DNA of 25,445 bases from Tieghemiomyces parasiticus (GCA_027575765.1 JANBPT010000703.1:1-25445), one strand, 5' to 3'; shown: positions 10,701 through 19,108, counted from the stretch's first letter. Notes: generated by a model from the sequence alone, not told the origin. Program-made: numbers and translations.

Positions 10701-12540
10701 CCTGCGGCTGACCCCATACCACCAGAGCCGGTCCATCTTTAAACCCCGCTTGGCCCGCCGGGACACGCTGCGTGAGGCGTTTGAACTGGCCGACGTGCGT
10801 AACGTGACCACCCTTACGTTCCGGCTGCGCCTTGCCGGGGTGGGTGTTTCGCTCATCAACGCCAAGCTCCAGGAGTTGTTATACGCGACGCTGCGCGGCA
10901 TCGAGTTCAAGTTTATTGACTCAACGTGCAATCAGTCCCTGAACTGGATGATTGAGTGGATCCAGGTCGACAACCAGCTCTATGGCGGGCTTAACGAGAT
11001 TCTGTTGTACCCGACGCTACTCCCGCGCCCCGGCCAGGAAACTGAAACCCGCCCTACGCTGCACATGGCCCTTGTGCGCGCTAAAGATGCATCGTACGGC
11101 GTCAATTACCTGCGATACTTCTCGGTGCTTCTGCAAGAAATGTCCCTCGAGATGGATGAGGACTTTCTGTTTTCCCTGCTTGAATTTGCCCGATTTGATA
11201 CTGGCGGCGAGGACGGTGGGGCCGGGGGCGAGTCACCCGGGGCGTTGCGCCGCCGCGAAGACCAGATCTGTGCCAAAACTGTATGCCACCTCTCAGAACC
11301 CACCGTGCCCCAGGACGAGCTGCAGTTGTACTTTGAGGTCCTACACATTCAGCCTCTCAAATTTAACCTGTCGTTTGTGCGTACCCAGCGTATCAACCAG
11401 GAACTCGACCCGCTCAGCAGCGTCAACCCGCTCATGGTGATCGGGAACGCCTTCACCATGGCCGTAGGTAATGTGAACGACGCACCGGTCAAGTTGAATG
11501 CCCTGGTCATCGAGAACGTGCGCGCCAGCGCCTCCATCTTGCTTGACCGGTTCACGCAGCACTATACCCAGGAGGCGCTCTACCAGATCCACAAGGTGCT
11601 TGGCTCGGCCGATGTGCTGGGCAACCCTGTGGGCCTCTTTAACAACATCAGCTCCGGGGTAGCCGACTTCTTTTACGAGCCGTACCACGGGTTTGTCATG
11701 AGTGACCGCCCGCAGGACTTTGGTATCGGACTAGCTCGCGGCACCTACTCATTGTTTAGCAAAACCGTTTACGGTTTCTCCGACTCCTTCTCGAAGTTCG
11801 CCGAGTCTGTTAGCAAAGGGTTGTCGGTGGCCACCCTCGACAAGGCCTACCAGGACCGTCGTCGCATCGCCCGCACCCGTAATAGGCCCCGTCACGCTTT
11901 GTACGGTGTGAGCCAGGGCGCTACGTCGTTCGCCTCGTCCGTTGCCAGCGGCATCACCGGGGTGGTCATGCAACCCATCCAGGGGGCCGAGCGCGACGGC
12001 GTCGGCGGTTTCTTCAAGGGCGTCGGCAAGGGCCTGGTGGGCGTGGTGACCAAGCCCATGGTCGGCGTGCTCGACCTAGCCAGCCACGTGACGGAGGGCA
12101 TCAAAAACACCACCACGGTGTTTAGTGCCGTCGACCTAGACCGTGTCCGCCTCCCTCGTTTCGTCGCACGCGACGGGATTCTCCACCCGTACAACCAGCG
12201 CGACGCTCTGGGTCAGTACTGGCTCAAGCAAATCAACAACGGCGAGTACTTTTACGAAACTTACCTGGCGCACCTTGAACTACGCGGGTCTGAGATGGTC
12301 GCCCTCGTTACCTACACCAAGATTTTGCTCATCAAGAGTCGTAGCCTGAGCGTTGAATGGGCCCTGCCCTTGTCCAGCCTCCAAAGTATCAACCTGGAGG
12401 CGACAGGAATCTCTTTGGTGCTGCGCGGTAACGAACCGGGCCCTTTCATTCCGATCCCAGAAGCTTCCAGCCGGCGGTGGTTGTACCAAAAATTCGAGGA
12501 GGCTGTACGCGAGTTGACCCAGCGCAAGGGCGATGAGTAA
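1762..12540 (+). CDS. VPS13: VPS13-family bridge-type lipid transfer protein, intron-free, 3592 aa
   Basis: VPS13 proteins are rod-like channels that move phospholipids between membranes at contact sites (vacuole/endosome, mitochondria, ER, prospore membrane). The start is clear: the ATG opens the chorein domain (MFEAIVTNLLNKFLGDYV, residues 1-~110). The VAB/SHR-BD adaptor-binding region lies at roughly 2260-3000, the conserved WIQVDNQL segment near 3060, an ATG2_C-like amphipathic region at about 3290-3460 (GLARGTYSLFSKTVYGFSDSF) and a PH-like end at 3460-3592. At 3592 aa it is longer than yeast Vps13 (about 3140). The extra length sits in low-complexity Ser/Ala/Pro/Gly/Gln inserts near residues 417-480, 613-690, 944-1033, 1207-1250, 1627-1677, 1813-1926, 2047-2143 and 2474-2514. 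A FFAT-like motif occurs at 1017-1023. The frame is open over 10.8 kb with no intron, unlike the neighbours. It is tail-to-tail with PUS10. The assignment is secure; domain edges are approximate. Confidence 0.97.
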   Translation: MFEAIVTNLLNKFLGDYVANLETDQLKIGIWHGDVKLNNLQLKREALDKFNLPIDVHEGYIGELILKIPWSNLKGEPVQVLLKNIFVLAGPKKISEYDAEEDDRRRQRRKQEKLETLSMLATKPKSAGATAGEDDAKATSFTMQLVTKIVDNLQISIHNIHIRYEDNTSNPDHRFAFGITLSELSAASTDADWNVTFIDQPTGNVHKLLRLGSLSVYVNPDADTLAGQSPGDFLRSFTEGIPSADHQPEGHQYVLKPVSGTGRLTLNKKFTATDAKNTATLLFDELAFVLNDRQYQDLLLLASSFDYYLRQHRYRRFRPAPGVTVKKDPRAWLQYSMRCVLSEVHERNRKWSWAYFEERREDRLRYLRLYRTVKLDPQAVEARRELEALERKLSFQDIRLYRSIVESKLRKEKALTAAHAQGGMLKPTGATAAAASGGPEADGQPPQQHQHSVAADAASWVGSWFGSWSGNGQTVQPGQTLTEEQLQELYDTIEYDEREAVPDYDLPDECVLLQVNMQLNHGSFTVKQAPRRDRSQRRRQLSSTQKRCGLTPRALLSVNFETFRLGFVKRPRSFTANLSLHSFHILDGTTERSLYPYLVSMRGVPPTQLMAATARQAHAASASEANISGASDLDRSVARLHRPNSIVTESAADEHASKSPTRPSQAPTSVGTDGDQVPLRPATKTDDPFFRLTFDHKPLDGRASSALALHSRGLNFFFNPHAIETLVRFFRPPVPARDSVQTLIAAAGRSVEGIKQQTRAGLQFALEEHSTIDVQIDLDAPVFILPSSYTHTNALVTVLDSGHLRVRTRLVAPDRLAEWRAKEGHEISAAELDELKELMYDRFAIDLTAVQLVVGESVPRCLDALEARDDGPTGGDLHVVNRLDLTFDVGLSIVPQDAALPKIVVRGHLPSVKLNFSDRKYRAIMKLVDMMDFLDRLDVVEDGDSDGEGAGAAQTPASPATPQRTLTAGSMGHVHDLLRAPTLGDSDAEEELPLPPGLTGPGSRASSVSDSDDSDAEFFDAEAGAPANDSSQLLLSVRQLTLHLTIAELSASLRRSDRDIEVPETYLAELKVRRFVLDFTKRPLDMTARVRVDDMAVEDRMHYGSYLLTAAERQEKAQANGAASRTEEHDHLEATTGDKTGDDEPPPLLSLLYKRVDPASPEFLPVYEGMRQSVEVDMSSVTVNVVRGSILTLYDFILKTFVPPDENQQQQTPASPQRESDGASHLPIQGSPPSGSVGVVSDPSDPATVRVRVCLHRIHLQLHNDQVQLATLSLSHADVAVLVRSRTLRVGAKLGTLSLTDDAVLPGTPGLDNFRQLLTMAGDGLANFSYETFDPATPATYPGFDAALFLRVGATRLTVANEPLQALIEFGSRFAQMHGLFEAARKAAAEQATQLQERASRFHFNIHIQAPTLVFPESTRRPDILEARLGELTFENRFVAVGDDGEPLRDALNALRQRLDAVGPHWLPPLTSGAMSPDGYALNPDYVRRLSTAAATAEDAGPTMNKMYLQVRSIGLLSHLYLDPGSDRMQELAILDDIDLAVAINYLPYCPGGRRPETEITAKLSDVRMHLTERQYRFLLHLATTLPRVFTESTAAAVASADALERSLSQLTIASDVTSFGRGRESDRASADSFAYPDDASSHSPAGGGATSKLALPHRHGPPPVAPGAPGEPGTGSGTAATPTFATLDLVFNLDTVDLELFRGDGTGGGPDLADASFTRFRCQHLVVKHRADSQGATEAELQVHTLAVRDTRPRSDSQFRDLIPAADHDGPQLLARVDARPGEDTVLIATVDHPRVVLDLNHLYALRDYFMSAFAEQEQQRQRGDGSAVSHHGDGPGSQGSGSDQSPPTLQPATTHGSSTSDVARIPAQAPASVGRTAQAAAAAVTTRTTTGSNSRQNNRPRPTPAGEVAPSPSLAAAGTTGKTDTAGFAYRINIVSPEVLLLNDATRADTEAVVLAMEQAVVAQQGLFALTLERVNMALCRMDRREETSVNFIDPFDIVLSMHNAARRAEHLLTNVIVDVKPLVLRVSYEDISLLLEIAQRASQLAGGGGDGKQGGDVALVPATTTRTHTSESTQRRPSSSPAVTFPSNTSDSSTAQSTPSLTAHAGGALVPTDPLPAKPVSAAVARSTSNAAAAAAGKVTVSREVLKLAFQGFQVVLIGNKIDIPVVDVLVDAVTVNVADWSTQLKVDANLRVHANYYNLQSSHWEPLVEPWQVGIHVQTVSDPTPTTRMDVRAAQRLDINISHAFLQTLLNSTTELTRDPANYLYRTRTEHVPYRIKNLTGTDLYVWNELPSGHRDRTQVQLLADRAELPWRFGDWHRSRDVIVKARNRIGVQFAAVQLESLKDIPVDREGSKLYRLRPKLDLVTHRLAVDVTLKGNVKEVVLRSALVFENRTLLPLELVMVDQNGHPVGESFTVAPAQDCPIPLLKCHRYGVRLRPADGSQFGWSQGYIYWPNFLTGKGTAPTTVVCPSTATTTPAPSSAVVTRLHQHQQQAEGGRSSTHQPPPPPPDFYLRMHARYKRNDPSVHAYPFMTIRLSAPLELENLLPYDVEYTVVDRDAGREWQARLARGAVAPLHLAPPRHLLLLRLSVPDTPFTRSRFAVINAAASADIAVDDTLALVDRSRRELLIRLDRRPLPDTGGAHIVSVYAPYIMLNQTGLHMHLKSRSLIKSASVAAGQGSEGIPSGDAARPFMFAYDSFEPRNRCLIQFPGADWSKPLSFDAVGTLLEVVIPATAGATATSVHVGVSVEPGPGKFSRSKVVTFTPRYVLKNNTGLDLQFRELGTARSTPLGNDTRVPLHFIHAPREKQLTLNAPTAPNHWSAPFPIDEVGRLFVKLPTTRQSRILVRVDVLLEGPCVFIMLSQVTGEWPFRIENASDVEVLLYQHDPSLRDGSGGSAGGDPGGSLVKKYRLPPGKSMSYAWDYPSVREKLLVLNVRGRERHVDVQQIGTLVPFKFASATAYPNTMSLDVVADHTTQVLRLTPYHQSRSIFKPRLARRDTLREAFELADVRNVTTLTFRLRLAGVGVSLINAKLQELLYATLRGIEFKFIDSTCNQSLNWMIEWIQVDNQLYGGLNEILLYPTLLPRPGQETETRPTLHMALVRAKDASYGVNYLRYFSVLLQEMSLEMDEDFLFSLLEFARFDTGGEDGGAGGESPGALRRREDQICAKTVCHLSEPTVPQDELQLYFEVLHIQPLKFNLSFVRTQRINQELDPLSSVNPLMVIGNAFTMAVGNVNDAPVKLNALVIENVRASASILLDRFTQHYTQEALYQIHKVLGSADVLGNPVGLFNNISSGVADFFYEPYHGFVMSDRPQDFGIGLARGTYSLFSKTVYGFSDSFSKFAESVSKGLSVATLDKAYQDRRRIARTRNRPRHALYGVSQGATSFASSVASGITGVVMQPIQGAERDGVGGFFKGVGKGLVGVVTKPMVGVLDLASHVTEGIKNTTTVFSAVDLDRVRLPRFVARDGILHPYNQRDALGQYWLKQINNGEYFYETYLAHLELRGSEMVALVTYTKILLIKSRSLSVEWALPLSSLQSINLEATGISLVLRGNEPGPFIPIPEASSRRWLYQKFEEAVRELTQRKGDE
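4768..4830 (+). other. FFAT-like VAP-binding motif encoded within VPS13
   Basis: Codons 1017-1023 (4810-4830) read E-F-F-D-A-E-A, preceded by an acidic serine tract (S/D/E-rich, about residues 1003-1016). The FFAT consensus is EFFDAxE with an acidic flank. It recruits proteins to the ER through VAP/Scs2 MSP domains. The core EFFDA is perfect; only position 7 departs (A for E). It lies in a disordered insert, as in animal VPS13A/C, where the FFAT also falls in the N-terminal third. Function here is inferred. Confidence 0.6.
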
Positions 12541-12679
12541 GGAAGAGCGGACGACACAACTAGTACCACTTCAAAATGATTTATAAATATTCAGTAACTT
12601 TATCGGCATGCCCCGGGCATACCGTGCAGCATAACGGTGATAAATCAATAAGGAACGCAGTCTGCTACGCTAGTGGCGA
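12541..12679. other. Short convergent 3' intergenic region between VPS13 and PUS10
   Basis: Only 139 bp separate the VPS13 stop (TAA) from the PUS10 stop on the other strand. The stretch is AT-richer than its flanks (for example TTTATAAATATT near 12580) and has no canonical AATAAA on either strand. The two 3' UTRs probably overlap as antisense transcripts. Confidence 0.5.
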
Positions 12680-14712
12680 TTACGACTCCACCGCTGGCGG
12701 CCACTCTAGGTCCACATTCACCACGTCCAGCTCGAGGAGATCGGCGGAAGTGCCCAGGATCTCGGCCAGACTCGGGGAGGATCGACCGCAGTCGCTGTGG
12801 ACAAATTCCTTGATATAGGTGCCGGCCTCGGTCGACAGTGTAACCAGAGCAAAGTGGGGCTCAAGAATCTTGACGTCCAAAGTGTGAATCTGTTTGGGTC
12901 GGGTGAGAAGGGCGCGGCTGTAGGTATCCGTGAATTGGGGAGGGGGGGACGTGGTTGGCAAGTGATGGTTAGGCACACAAAGGATGGTGGGGTCGGTGGG
13001 GCTTGCTAAACAAAATCATGGTCACACTCGGAATATGGGTCCAGGTAAACTTACCGGTTCATGACCCGCACAGGACATTTCTGCTGGACGGTGAACCCCT
13101 CCTGGTAAGGTCGGACCTTAGCAGCTGCCTCGTCAGCCGCTATGGGATCTTTGAGCCACACCAGGCACGCGTACTCCTTTGTCTTGTTCTCTTCGCCTTC
13201 CTTGATTCCGGCGGTCAAATGGGCCTTAATCTCCCGCAGGATCCCTACGGCCTGGACGGGTGCGAACGAGTTGATGGCCGTCTGGCGCACATTATCTAGC
13301 TCCTCCGGGGTGAGGTGGGCGCGCCGCGGGTTGACTAGTTCAATGTAAAACGGCCGACCGGTGCCCAGCATACGAACATCGACGTCCTCCCGGCCGGACC
13401 CGACAAACTTGTAATCAGTGGCCTGGTAAGCTTCCTGCAGGGGGAGGCCAATCTGCTCGGCAACGGAGGTCGGGGCGACCTTTACATTATTGATGATGAA
13501 GGGAGAGTTGCTGACGTTACGACTATATTTGGTATAGCGTCCGGCGATAAACCGAGATTTACGAGCGACGGTAACCGAGCTGAGAGTGGCCCGGGTGGTC
13601 GGGGCTGGTGGGGGGAAGAAGTTGTGACTGGGGCGAAGAGATAGTTGAAATTTCCAGGAGAGCGGGCAAGCATTAGGTTAGATCGCGTATAATGGCCCCA
13701 TGTATCAATGTGAAAGAGAGGCGGAAGCCAAGGGTCCACACCCCTCACAATAGGCTCGACTAATACAAATGCGAAACCCACCTGCGCAAATCCTGGGGGG
13801 ATGCCTTGTTTAGGAAGGCCAGGACGTTGTGTGTGTTATCACAACGGCGGCTTAACATGTCCCCGCGGCCCTTGTAGGACCGGCCTGGGGGCGCCGGGGT
13901 GATCGCCGACAAGAACTGGTATTCATCGGCCGACTCTGGGTGCTCCACGGCTAGGGTGACAGACAGGTCAGCCTCAACGTCCGATTTAGCGGCCATCTGG
14001 CAAACCTCGCCAATCGCCCGGGCGAGGCGAGCGCGGAGGAGGTACTTTGTGGAGATTTCTTGTAGCGCGTAGTCGCTAGAAGCGGAGGGAAGCGTCACAA
14101 TTTGCAGCGAAATGGAAGCGTGAGACCGGAGCTTGGGGGGTTACTATTGATTAGAGACAAGGCTAGCAGACGGCGGCATATCAGACCGCGCTCCGAAGGG
14201 CACAGACTGCCCGGCACAAGTTACTTAGCCTACCTGTTTTCAGAATGCAGCCACAGCATGATCGCCCGCTGACGGGCCTGTAGGCTGATGGGTAGCCGGA
14301 TGGATAGGCTAAAATCAGCACCGGTAAACCCACTGGCACGTACCGACTCCCCTGCTTCTCGAAGGACGTCATCTGGTAGCGTGCTTGCGCCTAGGCAGGC
14401 AGGGCAGACAGCCTCCGGGCCGGGCACCTCATAGTCAGGGAAGTCAGCGCGGAGGGACGTGAGTATAGACTTGTTGCGGTAATGTTTATGATGGTGGTTA
14501 GACCACTACTGTTAGTTATACGTAAAGCTTTTCCTTCGACGATACAAGGCTGGTCGCCGTGGGCAGGCGCTTTCCAGGATACCTACCGCCGGGTCGTTCG
14601 CATCGACAGTGGTGACATCTACGCCAGTCAGGAGCAGAGTGCACGGAAGACAGGCTGCAATGCTGTGCAATTTTCTGATCACGCTGCGGGACGGGAAGAG
14701 CGCGTCGGCCAT
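12680..14712 (-). CDS. PUS10: PUS10-type tRNA pseudouridine synthase, five exons, 472 aa
   Basis: Exons on the minus strand: 14712-14587, 14469-14234, 14075-13782, 13579-13055, 12917-12680. All introns are GT-AG (117, 158, 202, 137 nt) and every junction keeps phase. PUS10 makes pseudouridine 54/55 in the T-arm of tRNAs in archaea and animals; the animal protein also acts in miRNA processing. The model has a THUMP-like N-terminal domain with two zinc-type pairs, C21-x2-C24 and C64-x2-C67. The catalytic domain has FIAGRYTKYSRN (229-240), the active-site loop GREDVDVR (281-288) with D284 as likely nucleophile, LGTGRPF, and the C-terminal signature AGTYIKEFVHSDCGR. It is slightly shorter than human PUS10 (529 aa). 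The start at 14712 has a good context (-3 purine absent, G at +4) and puts the first Cys pair where the human protein has it. An in-frame ATG at 14796 is an alternative. The exon 2 acceptor (AAG) has a weak pyrimidine tract. Confidence 0.92.
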
Positions 14713-15475
14713 GGTAGATGGTGGGCCACTGGAGTCTGTCGTATTGACCAGAAAGTCGCATAAGGGTGTTCGAAGACCAATGTGGTTAATAAACACAAGT
14801 CAGAGTGAGCGCCCTGGCCGGGTCAAAGTAAACCGCGTGTTCAAGGGAGGGCAGCGCTGCGGCTGGCGGTTGGAATTACCTCCGGTATCGGGCCGTGGTT
14901 TCTTTTCCTGGGGCTCCATAAGCAGCAGAGAGTTGGCGCGGCCTGGCAGGTCGAGATCCGGGCAATGGGTTTAGAAAAAGTTCGGCAGGCTAGTAATGGC
15001 TGGAATGCGGCGCTTAGGACAGGCGGTAAGGAATGAAACTACCATCGGGGCCAGTAGGATGTTGCGGATCATGTGTAAGGTCGTGGAATAGCCAGCGGCA
15101 AATTTCCACTGTTTTTTCCGTCAGGCGGTACCGGACGAGAGGCGTTGACTTCCGGGCCTGACCGGTGCATGTGTGTCGTAACCGAGGCGGGTGGAAGGGA
15201 TTGTCAGTATTTCTCAGGCACCCTCATGACTGGCCGTGCACCTTCTTACCATCGGGGGGTTCACTCCACCACACCAGACGACTCCGACGTCAGCTTAGTA
15301 TTGAACCCCCGCTGTTCCCCTTGTAACCCGCATTCAACGGTCCCTGGCCTGACTTCTATCCTACACATTCTCGCCATCTCTTCTCCCAACCTACATTCCC
15401 CTTGCCACACTACCGCATCCACCTAATTCCACTTACAACCTAACCCTTCACCCCACGAACGACTTTCCTCTCGCC
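14713..15475. promoter_or_regulatory. Divergent intergenic region between PUS10 and VPS33
   Basis: These 763 bp separate two head-to-head genes and must hold both promoters. I see no supported gene and no clear TATA box. The last 130 bp before the VPS33 ATG are strongly pyrimidine-rich (about 15340-15475), like the leader of VPS13. Short open frames here show no recognisable protein features. Confidence 0.4.
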
Positions 15476-17894
15476 ATGCGCTCCCCGCGGCCTAACGCGA
15501 CGGCCCGACCCGACGACGACACCCATGCGCCGCCGGCCGCCCCGAGCTTCGCTATATTCCAGGAGCTGGCCCATGTCCAACTCACCGCCGTCCTCGACTC
15601 TGTCCGCGGCGCCAAGGTACTCGTGGTCGACCCGGCACTCAGTCCAGCCCTGAGTCTGGTGGCCGAGTTCTCCCACCTCAAAGAACACGGCGTGGAAAAG
15701 ATTTTCCACTTGGAAAGCAACCCAGTGGACACTGAATGCAAGAACATACTCTACCTGAGCCGACCCGAGGTTACCCACATGCAGTGGATCGCTGACCACG
15801 TCCGGGAAGCCGCCCGGGCTCAGCGCCCGCACGAGTTTACCCTGTACTTTTCGCCTCGGCGGACCCTGGTTTGCGACCGCATTCTGGAGGAGCAGGGCGT
15901 CCTGGGCGACCTGACCATCGGCGAGTACCACCTGGACCTGGTACCGCTGGAAGACGACTTGGCCTCTCTCGAACTGAGTGATTGCTTCCGGTCCCTCCTA
16001 GTCGACGAAGTCCCCACCGCACTCTTCGGGATGGGCCGCGCTCTCATGCGAGTGCAGGCTCTATTCGGCTTCTTCCCGCGAATTGTGGGCAAGGGTGATT
16101 CCGCCAAGCAGCTGTGCGACATGTTGGTACGTATGCGTCGTGAACTAGCCGTCGACGAACCGACTGCCGCCCAGAGCAACACGTTGTCCCAGACTGTCGA
16201 CGCCCTGGTCCTACTGGACCGGTCGGTAGACCTCATCTCGCCACTGTGCACCCAACTCACCTACGAGGGCCTGATTGACGAGCGGTTCGGGATCCGCCAC
16301 TCCCTGGTCGAGGTGGACGCGAACCTTGGAAGTCATGCCACGTTGCCGACGGCTAACGTGGCCGGTAGCAATACCACTGGCACCGCAAGTGCCAACGCCC
16401 CTGCACCCGCGAAGAAGACCCGCGCCGCTCTCAATAGCCAAGATCCCTTGTTCGCTGAGTTGCGTGACCGTAACTTCTCGGTAGTGGGCGGCTGGCTCCA
16501 CCGGGCCGCCAAGCGCATTAACCAGGACTACCAGGATCGGCACCAAGCCCGGACGGTGTCGCAGATCCGGACCTTCATCGGAAAACTGGGCGGGCTCCAG
16601 GCCGAACACCAGGCCCTCAAACTACATACCTACCTAGCGGAGGAAATTTACAAGTTCACCCTCACTCCGACGTTCAACCGCACCCTCGAGTTCGAACAGA
16701 CCCTGCTGGGTGGGGCCCACCTGGGTTCCAACTCGGCCTTCACCGACTACGTCGACGAACTCATTGGCAACGAGGCACCGCTTACCCAGATCCTGCGACT
16801 GCTCTGCCTGCAGTGTGCGCTGGGTGGCGGGCTCAAACGAAAAATGTACGACCACTGGCGGCGCGAGATTGTCCAGACCTACGGGTACACCCACCTGCTT
16901 ACCCTCGAGCGGCTGGCTCGGCTTCGGTTGCTCTACTCCAATGACGCTGGCACGCGCAGCACTTACCCAGCTATCCAGAAGGCCCTACAACTTGCCGTGG
17001 AGGACGTTGACGAGACTGACCCGAACGACGCTGCGTACGTGTACTCCGGGTTCGCGCCCATCTCGGTGCGACTACTCCAATGCATCGTCCGCGACCCTCA
17101 TTTTATGGACCGAGCCCGGGCCGGCGGGGTCTCCGGCCGGCGGTTCGGACCTGGCGCCGCGGGTTTAGGTGTCACTGCCGCATGGAACTCGTTGGCCGGG
17201 CCTCTCTCCCAGGCCTGGAGCAGCGGTCCCGCATCGAGCAACGAGACTGCGGGTGCCCGGGCTGATCGGCCCGCCTCCGCCGCCAGTACCGCCGGGTGGA
17301 AAGGGTTCGAGGACGTTGTACAGCTGTTACCCGGTCGGACCTTTGACTGCGTGCAGACCGTGGAAGACGCCAACCCGTACACGCTACAAGGTAAGTGCAA
17401 AGCTGAGGAGCCTGGGCAACCTTAGATTCCTCGTTTCCTTACCCAGCGGCTCAGTGTTCATCCGCTTATTAGGAAGACCCACGAAACTGACCTTCCTCTC
17501 CCCGCTCCTATCGTTTACCCCGTCTCGTGTAACATCTACCCTCCTACGTTGCGAACAGGCTGGCGCCAGACTAGGGATCGACCAACCACTGTCGTATTTT
17601 TTGTTGGCGGCTGCACTTATGCCGAGATTGCCGCCATCCGGTTTCTAGCCCGGCAGAGTAAGTCGTCGTCCGCACCCGTGTCTGGCAGTATACTCATTAG
17701 ATTTCGCTTGGATAACCGTGAGGGGAGCTCGATTATGGTTTCATCGGTGACTAATATGATCCTTTATGGAACCTCCTACCTCCCCCCTCTTCTTGCTTCA
17801 ACCTCTGGCAGATAATCGCAATTTCCTCATCGCCACTACGCACATCATAAACGGCAACACCATGCTAGAGAGCGTGATGGAAGGGACCGCCTAG
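15476..17894 (+). CDS. VPS33: VPS33, Sec1/Munc18-family subunit of HOPS/CORVET, three exons, 698 aa
   Basis: Exons: 15476-17390, 17559-17657, 17812-17894. Introns of 168 and 154 nt begin GTAAGT and end CAG, and phases agree. VPS33 is the SM protein of the HOPS and CORVET tethers; it templates SNARE assembly for fusion at endosomes and the vacuole/lysosome. Collinear SM landmarks are: LVVDPALSPALSLVAEFS (~50), HLKEHGVEKIFHLE (~68), the RRTLVCDRILEEQGVLG block (~128), FPRIVGKGDSAKQL (~200), LLDRSVDLISP then CTQLTYEGLIDERFGI (~243-270), LRDRNFSVVGGWL (~327) and REIVQTYGYTHLLTL (~464). The small exons are needed to complete the end: VVFFVGGCTYAEIAAIRFL in exon 2, and NFLIATTHIINGNTMLESVME in exon 3. 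Length matches yeast Vps33 (691 aa). Low-complexity inserts lie at about 290-320 and 545-600. It shares a divergent promoter region with PUS10. Confidence 0.96.
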
Positions 17895-19108
17895 GCTGTC
17901 ATACGCCTATCGGACCTCACATATAATTTACCATGGTCCCTTTCCAAGTCCTCTCCTCTGCTTTGCGCTCAGAAAGTAATAGATTACGTCCTAGTTGGAA
18001 TTACTGTCCTAAGCTCGAGTGGCCTTGGGAGGCCAGGCGCTATAAGCCCACGCGGGGTCGAAGATGACGGTCGTAAGGACCCCATAAAGTGGATTGGTTC
18101 GGGCGTATGTCAGGAGCGGAAACTAGGGGCCCTGCAATGGCCAACTCTGGTTTCGCCCATACCACTGGCGGTTGCGGAATAAGATGGCCGGTAGGCTGGC
18201 CGATTCAACATAAAGCAGCAATACGGGTTATGTGTGAAAGGAGGATCAGATCGGCCCTTTGGCAGGTAGCTCATACCCGTGCTGATACGAGCAACGGTGC
18301 TTACCGCTTGAGTATAGCGATACCCCCGCCACCCCGGTATAGCGAGAATGACGAAAGTTGGCCTGTCGCTTCCGTAGTGCCACTCGTGGCTGGATTTTTC
18401 CAGCCGTTAAGTCGACATGGGTACTTGCGTACCGTCGCTATCAATTCGCATCGATATACTTTGACCGGGAAACAGCCGTAATTCCCAGCATCATGCGAGT
18501 TAGGGAGGAAGTCAGGCGAATGACAGTTGGGCTGCAACTAATGGCATAAACTAAATCGACTGCCTAACGACACAGGAAAGCTACCACAACAGGAGACTTG
18601 TGTCGTCCTCAAGCGTGTTTTTAATTTATATTTCATGGACAACCGCTTAGAGGATAATCTCCACCGCACTTTCGATTGCGACGGGGTTAATCGGTGAAAG
18701 AGAGAGAGAGAAAAAGGGGGGGATGAATTGATAGACTTAGGGCCAGGGATAGGAAGACGACAGATGAGCGGGGTCTCGCCGAGAGGAACGATTTTCTTCG
18801 GACGGAGTCGTCGCGGCCCCACGTAACTCCGTAGACATAGGCAACTAAGCGTCGACCATCGACCGACCGACTACACGAGTCCAGGGCTTATTAAACGTGG
18901 GCTACTCGGCCATATCTTGTACGCAACTACATCGCACAGATTTTTTTCCAACTATTCACCGACCACTTTAATATTTCGCCTCCGCTGGTTTCATTCCGCC
19001 GGGGCAATTAGCCGACACTAGTTCGCGCCGACTATCGAGCTGGTATCGATATCCGCCCCTTTGAAATTTCCTCTATAACCACCACGACTTTTACCGCCCT
19101 TTCTAGTC
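17895..19108. other. 1.2-kb region with no supported gene; 3' flank of VPS33 and promoter of the lyase gene
   Basis: I looked on both strands for conserved protein segments, tRNA box patterns and repeats and found none convincing. The open frames present (up to 130 codons) have no recognisable motif. Visible structure: a 6-bp inverted repeat with a 4-nt loop (TGGCCT-TGGG-AGGCCA, 18020-18035), a short GA tract and G run (about 18697-18722), and TATA-like sequences before the next gene (TTTAATATTT near 18967, CTATAA near 19073). It is CpG-rich, so unlike the left-edge retroelement. An unrecognised ncRNA or lineage-specific gene cannot be excluded. Confidence 0.5.

Noticed and set aside
14482..14974. 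Plus-strand frames antisense to PUS10 exon 1
   Set aside because: The minus strand carries the conserved CxxC-containing PUS10 start, so the plus-strand frames are shadows.
15145..15426. 93-codon frame upstream of VPS33
   Set aside because: It lies in the pyrimidine-rich leader and promoter and has no motifs.
18089..18481. 130-codon plus-strand frame in the gap after VPS33
   Set aside because: There are no recognisable domains, signal, or splice-linked exons, and the composition resembles random translation.
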